From the NCBI GenBank assembly GCA_012798975.1, contig JAAZME010000298.1:1-6508 (forward strand): 6,508 nucleotides of DNA. The letters are read 5' to 3'. The stretch's first letter is position 1; every line of letters begins with the position of its first letter. Under the pieces are notes generated by a model that was given only the letters and a program-made list of their open reading frames with translations, was not told where the DNA came from and did not search any database. Positions 1-3,900 of this stretch are shown here, piece after piece. Both the position numbers and the translations under genes were made by a program. Source of the stretch: Gallicola sp. (GTDB taxonomy: Bacteria; Bacillota; Clostridia; Tissierellales; Peptoniphilaceae).

Positions 1-5
1 CGACC

Positions 6-30
6 CGCCGCTTCTTTGGGCTCTTTCTTT
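6..30 (+). repeat. Single arm of GC-rich motif, possibly the end of a dispersed inverted-repeat element
   Basis: Seen directly: CGCCGC, a short T-rich stretch (TTCTTT), GGGCTC, then a pyrimidine/T-rich run. The same order (CGCCGC, TTTT, GGGCTC, T-rich run) occurs on the minus strand at 3730-3709, where it forms one arm of a long imperfect inverted repeat. The matching left arm of this copy would lie outside the window. All three plus-strand frames hit stops by position 52, so this could also be the 3' end of an unseen plus-strand gene or its terminator. No gene in 1-57 can be supported. Confidence 0.35.
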
Positions 31-57
31 GATAGAGAAAAACTCTGATTAACTTGC

Positions 58-351
58 CTATTTTACGAATATACAAAGCCAAAGACAGTTTTCCGAAGTA
101 TAGAGCACTCTATGCTTTTCATGGGCCTTTATATAATAATGATCTCCTTTTTTAAGGGGAATTTCTTTCCCTTCTGTTTCCAATACACTTTCTCCTTCTA
201 AAACAAGAACCCATTCATCTTCGTTCTGATCGTAAACATCCGAACTCTGCCCTGAAGACAATATCCTTTCAATCTTAATTTTTTCATTTTCCAATATCGT
301 ATCTGTTATTTCAAAATCTTTGCTGAAATTTAATGTCTCAAATAAATTCAT
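58..351 (-). CDS. Small single-domain cupin protein
   Basis: This is a 97-residue protein with a single cupin beta-barrel fold. The family signature is the stretch YDQNEDEWVLVLEGE (about residues 40-54), then an EGKEIPLKKGD turn and the second cupin motif GDHYYIKAHEKHRV (about residues 69-82). It belongs to the group of roughly 100-residue stand-alone cupins often annotated only as 'cupin domain-containing protein'. The substrate is not known. The first-motif HxH metal pair of classical cupins is absent (a Tyr-Asp-Gln stretch is there instead), which as I recall is usual for this subgroup; the Glu of motif 1 and a His of motif 2 remain. It is cytosolic, with no signal peptide. The start at 351 is preceded by an AAGGA-type ribosome site and diverges from the glycosyltransferase gene. 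It ends in TAG with no convincing terminator. The family call is firm; the function is unknown. Confidence 0.85.
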   Translation of the reverse strand: MNLFETLNFSKDFEITDTILENEKIKIERILSSGQSSDVYDQNEDEWVLVLEGESVLETEGKEIPLKKGDHYYIKAHEKHRVLYTSENCLWLCIFVK

Positions 352-373
352 AACATTCCTTTCCGTTGGCCAA

Positions 374-404
374 TTGCCTTTTTCTTATTATTTTATAGTA
401 TAAT
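374..404 (+). promoter_or_regulatory. Likely sigma-A promoter of the glycosyltransferase gene
   Basis: A perfect TATAAT lies at 399-404 and a TTGCCT -35-like hexamer at 374-379, with a rather long 19-base spacer. Transcription would start near 411, giving a very short leader. The GGGAGG ribosome site at 416-421 lies 5 bases before the ATG at 427. The AT-rich core also reads TATACT/TATAAA on the minus strand (392-402), which could serve the divergent cupin gene, but no good -35 is visible there. Confidence 0.55.
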
Positions 405-426
405 AGACTAATAATGGGAGGTTTCT

Positions 427-1533
427 ATGAAAAAAGCACTTATCTTCTCTCTTTCTACAGGAGGAGGCCACAATACAGCAGCGAGAAATCTTAAAGAAAT
501 CTTTACAGATTCTGATTATGAAGTTGTTATTGTGGACACGATGAATAAAATTAGTCCCAAACTGGATCGTACCATCAACAAAGGATACGAAACCTTGGCA
601 AATAAGGTTCCTTCTTCATGGGGTGCATTATATCAGCTCTCTAATAAGAAAAAAATTTCAAAGGGTTTATTTTCAACACTAGCAAAAGTTTCCCGTAAAA
701 CAATTATAGAAATACTCCATCGCGAAAGACCGGATATTATACTGGGAACACATCCCTTTGTCGTTTCTTTTATTGCTTCTATGAAAAAAGAAGGAATTAT
801 CCGCCTGCCTTTTATCAGCGTAGTAACTGATTTTGTAGCTCACGATCTTTACCTTCACGATTATGTGGATGCATATATTGTAGGGAGCGACTTTACTAAA
901 ATTAAGATGGTTGAAAAAGGGATACATCCCGATCGGGTTCATTCCTGCGGAATCCCTATCTCTAAAATCTTTACGATCCGAAAAGATCCTCCTTCTTTTG
1001 AAACTTTCAAGATCCTCGTTATGGCCGGCTCCGTCGGTTTCAACTATATTATACATATCGTAGATGCGTTGTTGAGTATAGATCGGCCGATACATATACG
1101 TGCCTTGTGCGGAAGAAATGATAAAATAAAAGGGAAAATGAAGCGGCGTTTTGCTAAGGATATCCAAGAAGGAAGGCTTGAACTTTTCAGCTATACCGAT
1201 GATGTAGCTTCTCTTATGGATGATTCCCACTGTGTACTTACAAAACCAGGAGGACTCTCTGTTACAGAAGCGCTAAACAAAAACCTGCCTCTTCTGCTTC
1301 CCCACTATGTACCAGGGCAGGAAAAAGAGAATGTGGAATTTCTTCTGTCCAATCATCTGGCCTTTTACGCAAGAACGCCAAAGGAAACAAAAAAGATCAT
1401 GGAAGAGATTATGGATTCCCCAGAAGTTTTGGATACCGTCAAAGATAATATGGAGAAAATCACCTCAAATTATCATCGAAAAAAAATTATACACATTGCC
1501 AATGAACTCATAAAAAAAGGATCCTTTACTTAA
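427..1533 (+). CDS. MGDG-synthase/UgtP-family glycosyltransferase (GT28 type)
   Basis: This is a 368-residue GT-B glycosyltransferase of the monogalactosyldiacylglycerol synthase / processive diacylglycerol glucosyltransferase family, related to MurG. The N-terminal acceptor domain opens with the diagnostic glycine loop STGGGHNTAA (residues 10-19). The C-terminal GT28 domain starts around VMAGSVG (198-204). The nucleotide-sugar site TKPGGLSVTEAL (272-283) is followed by a PGQEKEN loop typical of the family. By family knowledge it moves a sugar from a UDP-sugar to diacylglycerol at the inner membrane face, making glycolipids used as membrane components or lipoteichoic acid anchors; the exact sugar and acceptor cannot be read from sequence. 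There is no signal peptide, so it is probably peripheral. The ATG at 427 follows a strong GGGAGG site. The stop (1531-1533) lies inside the terminator stem, so the last codons are also the terminator's left arm. Length is normal for the family. Confidence 0.9.
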   Translation: MKKALIFSLSTGGGHNTAARNLKEIFTDSDYEVVIVDTMNKISPKLDRTINKGYETLANKVPSSWGALYQLSNKKKISKGLFSTLAKVSRKTIIEILHRERPDIILGTHPFVVSFIASMKKEGIIRLPFISVVTDFVAHDLYLHDYVDAYIVGSDFTKIKMVEKGIHPDRVHSCGIPISKIFTIRKDPPSFETFKILVMAGSVGFNYIIHIVDALLSIDRPIHIRALCGRNDKIKGKMKRRFAKDIQEGRLELFSYTDDVASLMDDSHCVLTKPGGLSVTEALNKNLPLLLPHYVPGQEKENVEFLLSNHLAFYARTPKETKKIMEEIMDSPEVLDTVKDNMEKITSNYHRKKIIHIANELIKKGSFT

Positions 1534-1552
1534 AAGTAAAGGATCCTTTTTT
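1512..1552. terminator. Bidirectional rho-independent terminator between convergent genes
   Basis: A perfect 13-bp inverted repeat (arms 1519-1531 and 1534-1546, only 2 bases between them, so the real loop is about 4) is preceded by A7 (1512-1518) and followed by T6 (1547-1552). It therefore reads as a stem plus U-tract on both strands. On the plus strand it ends the glycosyltransferase gene, whose TAA (1531-1533) sits in the stem. On the minus strand it directly follows the TAA (1551-1553) of the full-length fni frame. Confidence 0.95.
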
Positions 1553-2567
1553 ATTCTGTTAATTCTTTTAATCGTCCAGTTACTTTATAAGGGATCTTTT
1601 TTAAATCTTCTAGATCTTTTGCACCTAGTAAAAGCATTGCTATCTTGGTTTTTGCTATAAGACTTTCTACATAATCTCTAGCCTGTTCATATCCCCCGTA
1701 TAAAAGGTAGGAAAGAATTTCTCCGCTGATTCCTACATAATCAGCGCCTAATATAAAGGATTTTACGATACACTGTCAAGATTTTAGTCCGCCGCTGGAT
1801 ATTAAAAAAAGATCCTCTTTTCGGTCTTTTTTTATATCTAAAAGGATCTTCGCAGTAGGAATACCCCAAGGGTAAAAATCTTCAAAATCACAATCAAATC
1901 TTCGATTGTTCTCAATTTCAACGAAGTTTGTTCCGCCGTGTCCTGCAATATCGATATATCTTGCACCCTTATCATATAATCTGGAGACTGCTTGGGCAGA
2001 TAATCCAAACCCTACCTCTTTTACAATAACCGGCTGGTCTAATTCTTCTATAATACTGCTGATATTTTCTAGAATCCCTGAAAATTTTCGATCGCCTTCT
2101 TTCATTACCAGCTCTTGAACAGGATTCACATGAAGCTGCATCGCATCTGCATCGATCATGTTTTTTGCTCTTTTTACTTCTTTTAAACTGCTGTTGGAAG
2201 AAAGATTTCCGATTACCACGTTCTTTTCCCCTACTATCTCTCGAACAATAGAGAAGGTTTTAATGCTTTCATCATTTTCTAAGGCTATTTTTTGGGAACC
2301 TAATGCAATTGGAATCGAAAATTCTTTTGCAATCCGTGCCAAATCTGCATTTATTTCTTCACAGACTTCCGTTCCTCCGGTCATCGCATTGATCATCAGC
2401 GGAAATTTTGTAGTTTTCCCAAAAAGCTCTGATTCTGTATTAATCTGTTCGAAATCTAGTTCAGGCAGAGCATTGTATTCGATATATATATCACTTAGAA
2501 GATTGTCGCCTTTATAAGCAGACTTTAAATAATTTTCTATATGCTCTTCTTTTCGAATCTCTCTCAT
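1551..2567 (-). CDS. fni: Type 2 isopentenyl-diphosphate delta-isomerase with an in-frame TGA
   Basis: This is an FMN- and NADPH-dependent isomerase that interconverts IPP and DMAPP in the cytosol for isoprenoid and undecaprenyl-phosphate synthesis. The frame spans 338 positions, the usual family size. Visible motifs are RKEEH (5-9), AMTGG (61-65), ALGSQ (88-92), GNLSSN (120-125), QLHVNPVQE (144-152, including the metal-binding Glu region), KEVGFGLS (183-190), GHGGTNF (209-215) and the FMN-phosphate loop SSGG (257-260). Codon 264 is TGA (1776-1778). Reading on in the same frame gives VKSFILGADYVGISG and LLLGAKDLEDLKKIPYKVTGRLKEL, which is plainly the family C-terminus, then TAA at the shared terminator. 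A simple gene call would give a 263-residue protein ending at 1776. Start: the ATG at 2567 follows a G-rich site (GGCGGGGG), 22 bases after the lcp stop, implying one operon. The TGA may be a nonsense mutation, a sequencing error or a recoded codon. The family call is certain; whether an intact product is made is open. Confidence 0.85.
1732..1759 (-). promoter_or_regulatory. Weak candidate bacterial SECIS-like hairpin downstream of the TGA
   Basis: In the mRNA sense, a CCU/AGG base, a U-U mismatch, a UAUA/UAUG helix, another U-U mismatch and a final U-A pair can close an 8-base apical loop (AGGCGCUG, 1749-1742). The loop starts 26 bases after the TGA and has G at its second position. This meets the general bacterial SECIS rule (loop about 16-37 bases after UGA, G among the first two loop bases). 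The stem is short and AU-rich, and a competing CAGUG/CGCUG helix starts right after the TGA. It may be chance. Confidence 0.2.
1776..1778 (-). other. In-frame TGA codon inside fni (codon 264)
   Basis: TGA sits four codons after the SSGG loop, in the context Lys-Ser-TGA-Gln-Cys-Ile-Val-Lys. From memory, family members have Gly, Ala or Pro here, then Leu/Thr and Asp (for example R-S-G-L-D or R-H-P-L-D). A one-base change from GGA to TGA would explain it, although the following Gln and Cys also depart from the usual Leu-Asp. Tryptophan is written TGG elsewhere in the window, so a TGA=Trp code is not supported. Confidence 0.9.
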
Positions 2568-2589
2568 TAAGCCCCCGCCTTTCCATTAT

Positions 2590-3591
2590 TTAATACTGGT
2601 TTTGCCACTGCATTTCTTTATTTAGTTCCGGGTCATTGAATTGTTCTTCGTCAATATCGCCTTCATTCTGCTTTTGAATTTCCGCATCTGTTAGAACATA
2701 ATCCCCAAAGATCTCTTCCACAAGTTGTAAAGTTTCTTCTCTTTGGGCTACATAATAAGAGATTCCTTCATTTACAGGCTGTCCTGGAACAGTATGGAAA
2801 TTCACTTTGTCTTTATTGATATTGCCGATTTTTGTTGCAGCTCCGGCAATAATATTCGATGGTATATTTGTTTTCACTTCTTTTTTATAAATATCGATTA
2901 GCTGAGGCACCTTTGTAATATTGCCAGGAGAAATCACTTGATCAAGAAGGTTCATCATAAATTTTTGCTGATTATCCACTCTTCCTAAATCTCCATTGTC
3001 GAATTCTCTATTTCGTACAAAGGCCAGTGCATCCTTGCCGTTTAGTTTGATCTTGCCTGCAGGAATATCAACTTTTTCCCTCGGTATCACAATACGGCGC
3101 TGGTTATCGACTTCGATTCCTCCGATAGCATCTACAACTTTTTCTACAGCTTTAAAATTCACCGCCACATAATAATCTAAATCTACTCCTAGAAAATTAC
3201 GTATCGTCTGAAGTGTTAACGTCATTCCGCCGTATGCATGAGCTGCATTTATTTTATGGTATTCCCCATTAATTTTTACCTTTGTATCCCTCGGGATGGA
3301 TAAAACATCCGCAGAACCTGTCTCTAAGTTTACTTTCGCAAGCATTATTGTATCTGTTCTTGTATTTTGATCTTTATTTTCCATCTGGCTGTTTTCATCT
3401 ACTCCAACCATTAAAAAGAATATCTCGTTTGGTACTCGCTGCTCTATCTCATTGCCTTTTGCTAAATCATCTCCTTTAATCGTATCATCATTTCCTAAAT
3501 TCAGCATATCCAATATGGTTGAACCATAAAAAAAGATAAAACCAAAAATAATTAACGATAAGACAAAGGCGACTATTGTACGACCTTTCAT
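2590..3591 (-). CDS. LytR-CpsA-Psr (LCP) family cell-wall glycopolymer ligase
   Basis: This is a 333-residue membrane-anchored LCP protein. A short cytoplasmic start (MKGR) leads into one transmembrane segment (about residues 5-25), so the LCP domain (about 53-220) faces outside. Visible family motifs are VGVDE, TRTDTIML (R78, D80), the SIPRD motif (R101, D102), INAAHAYGG, FVRNRE (R193, R195) and DLGRVDNQQKF (R204, D206), the Arg/Asp set that binds the polyprenyl-pyrophosphate substrate. An acidic, Gln/Asn-rich tail follows. LCP enzymes transfer glycopolymers such as teichoic acids or capsule from undecaprenyl-pyrophosphate to peptidoglycan; which polymer is not deducible. Start: an in-frame GTG at 3633 would add 14 residues, but it lies upstream of the -10 box. 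The ATG at 3591 has a perfect GGAGG (3598-3602) six bases upstream, so I use 3591. fni follows after 22 bases with no terminator, indicating an lcp-fni operon. Confidence 0.92.
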   Translation of the reverse strand: MKGRTIVAFVLSLIIFGFIFFYGSTILDMLNLGNDDTIKGDDLAKGNEIEQRVPNEIFFLMVGVDENSQMENKDQNTRTDTIMLAKVNLETGSADVLSIPRDTKVKINGEYHKINAAHAYGGMTLTLQTIRNFLGVDLDYYVAVNFKAVEKVVDAIGGIEVDNQRRIVIPREKVDIPAGKIKLNGKDALAFVRNREFDNGDLGRVDNQQKFMMNLLDQVISPGNITKVPQLIDIYKKEVKTNIPSNIIAGAATKIGNINKDKVNFHTVPGQPVNEGISYYVAQREETLQLVEEIFGDYVLTDAEIQKQNEGDIDEEQFNDPELNKEMQWQNQY

Positions 3592-3597
3592 ATGATT

Positions 3598-3602
3598 CCT
3601 CC
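3598..3602 (-). promoter_or_regulatory. Ribosome binding site deciding the lcp start
   Basis: GGAGG lies six bases before the ATG at 3591. It makes this ATG, not the upstream in-frame GTG at 3633, the likely start of the LCP protein. Confidence 0.85.
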
Positions 3603-3621
3603 AGTTATTATTAGTAGTATT

Positions 3622-3630
3622 ATTATAGCA
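3622..3630 (-). promoter_or_regulatory. Extended -10 promoter of the lcp-fni operon
   Basis: The minus strand reads TGC followed by a perfect TATAAT (3627-3622), an extended -10 element, which often compensates for a weak -35; no good -35 is seen 17 bases upstream. Initiation would fall near 3615, giving a leader of about 24 bases with the GGAGG inside it. A TTGACT at 3664-3669 is 36 bases upstream of this -10 and cannot be its partner; paired with a TATTAT it would need a 19-base spacer. Confidence 0.7.
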
Positions 3631-3690
3631 CACTCATAATAATAACAGAAAAGCTTCCGGGAAAGTCAACGATATTCTTTCAATACCCTT

Positions 3691-3801
3691 TCATTTTATC
3701 ATATTTTTAAAAAGGAGCCCAAAAGCGGCGTAAAATACCGGTTCATCCAAAAAGAAACGAGATATAAAAGAAAGAGAGAAGATAAGGAAGAAGATAAGCA
3801 T
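3691..3801 (-). CDS. Possible 36-residue hydrophobic membrane peptide (uncertain)
   Basis: An ATG at 3801 opens 36 codons ending in TGA (3691-3693). The translation starts MLIFFLIFSLSFISRFF, continues LDEPVFYAAFGLLF and ends KNMIK: one or two hydrophobic segments and a basic end. The frame stays open for 18 further codons upstream (Glu/Arg/Trp-rich) back to a TAG, with no usual start codon there. A GGAGG (3814-3818) lies 12 bases before the ATG, a long spacing, and an AGAGGA directly abuts it. I recognise no family. It lies fully inside the inverted-repeat element, and its Leu/Phe/Ser-rich start is what a CTT/TTC pyrimidine tract would encode anyway, so it may not be a gene. Confidence 0.25.
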   Translation of the reverse strand: MLIFFLIFSLSFISRFFLDEPVFYAAFGLLFKNMIK

Positions 3802-3898
3802 TCCTCTTATTTTCCTCCAAAACTCCGCTCTCCACTCTTTTTCTCTCCCTAGCCGCTAAGGGCGTGCCGCCTAGGCCTCGCAGCAGTCCTGCCTTTTT
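3709..3898. repeat. Long imperfect inverted-repeat element between the activase gene and lcp
   Basis: On the plus strand, AAAAAGG (3709-3715), GCCC (3717-3720) and GCGGC (3725-3729) are matched by GCCGC (3852-3856), GGGC (3860-3863) and CCTTTTT (3892-3898) in the mirrored order, with an unpaired GC-rich insert of 28 bases at 3864-3891. Between them a purine-rich half (about 3750-3798) faces a pyrimidine-rich half (3806-3850). The centre is a 13-bp stem (3786-3798 with 3806-3818; one mismatch, one G-T pair) with a 7-base loop. Read on the minus strand, the outer arm is followed by a T-run, so it could act as an outsized terminator or processing hairpin for the activase transcript. A partial copy of the right-hand motif lies at 6-30. 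This region accounts for most of the 267 bases between the two genes. Confidence 0.45.
3786..3818. repeat. Central hairpin of the inverted-repeat element
   Basis: The arms 3786-3798 and 3806-3818 pair over 13 positions with one A-C mismatch and one G-T pair, and a 7-base loop at 3799-3805. On the minus strand the first arm contains GGAGG and the loop holds the ATG of the possible 36-residue ORF, followed by a pyrimidine-rich stretch. Such a fold would hide the ribosome site if that ORF were translated. Confidence 0.6.
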
Positions 3899-3900
3899 CC

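Noticed and set aside
34..48. Short AGAG/CTCT hairpin just downstream of the cupin gene as its terminator
   Set aside because: Only about 4 bp of stem around an A/T loop and no following U-tract; too weak to call.
679..1230. 183-codon open frame antisense to the glycosyltransferase
   Set aside because: It lies fully within a well-supported gene, its translation has no recognisable domain, and no ribosome site was seen.
1776..1778. TGA read as tryptophan (altered genetic code)
   Set aside because: Tryptophan is encoded by TGG throughout the window, Trp is not expected at this family position, and the gene set looks clostridial rather than mycoplasmal.
1755..1790. Compensating frameshifts around the TGA (a shifted frame reads Asn-Leu-Asp here)
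   Set aside because: The unshifted frame aligns residue for residue with the family on both sides (SGGLKS and IVKSFILGA) with the correct spacing, so two indels are less likely than one substitution.
2158..2517. 119-codon open frame antisense to fni
   Set aside because: Shadow of the isomerase gene; the translation is low-complexity Ser/Phe/Ile with no family resemblance.
3664..3669. TTGACT as the -35 of the lcp promoter
   Set aside because: It is 36 bases from the clear -10 box. Only a poor TATTAT at 19-base spacing could pair with it.
3634..3900. Riboswitch, T-box or tRNA in the lcp upstream region
   Set aside because: No T-box core, no tRNA-like arms or CCA, and no familiar riboswitch motifs; the likely transcription start also lies downstream of this region.
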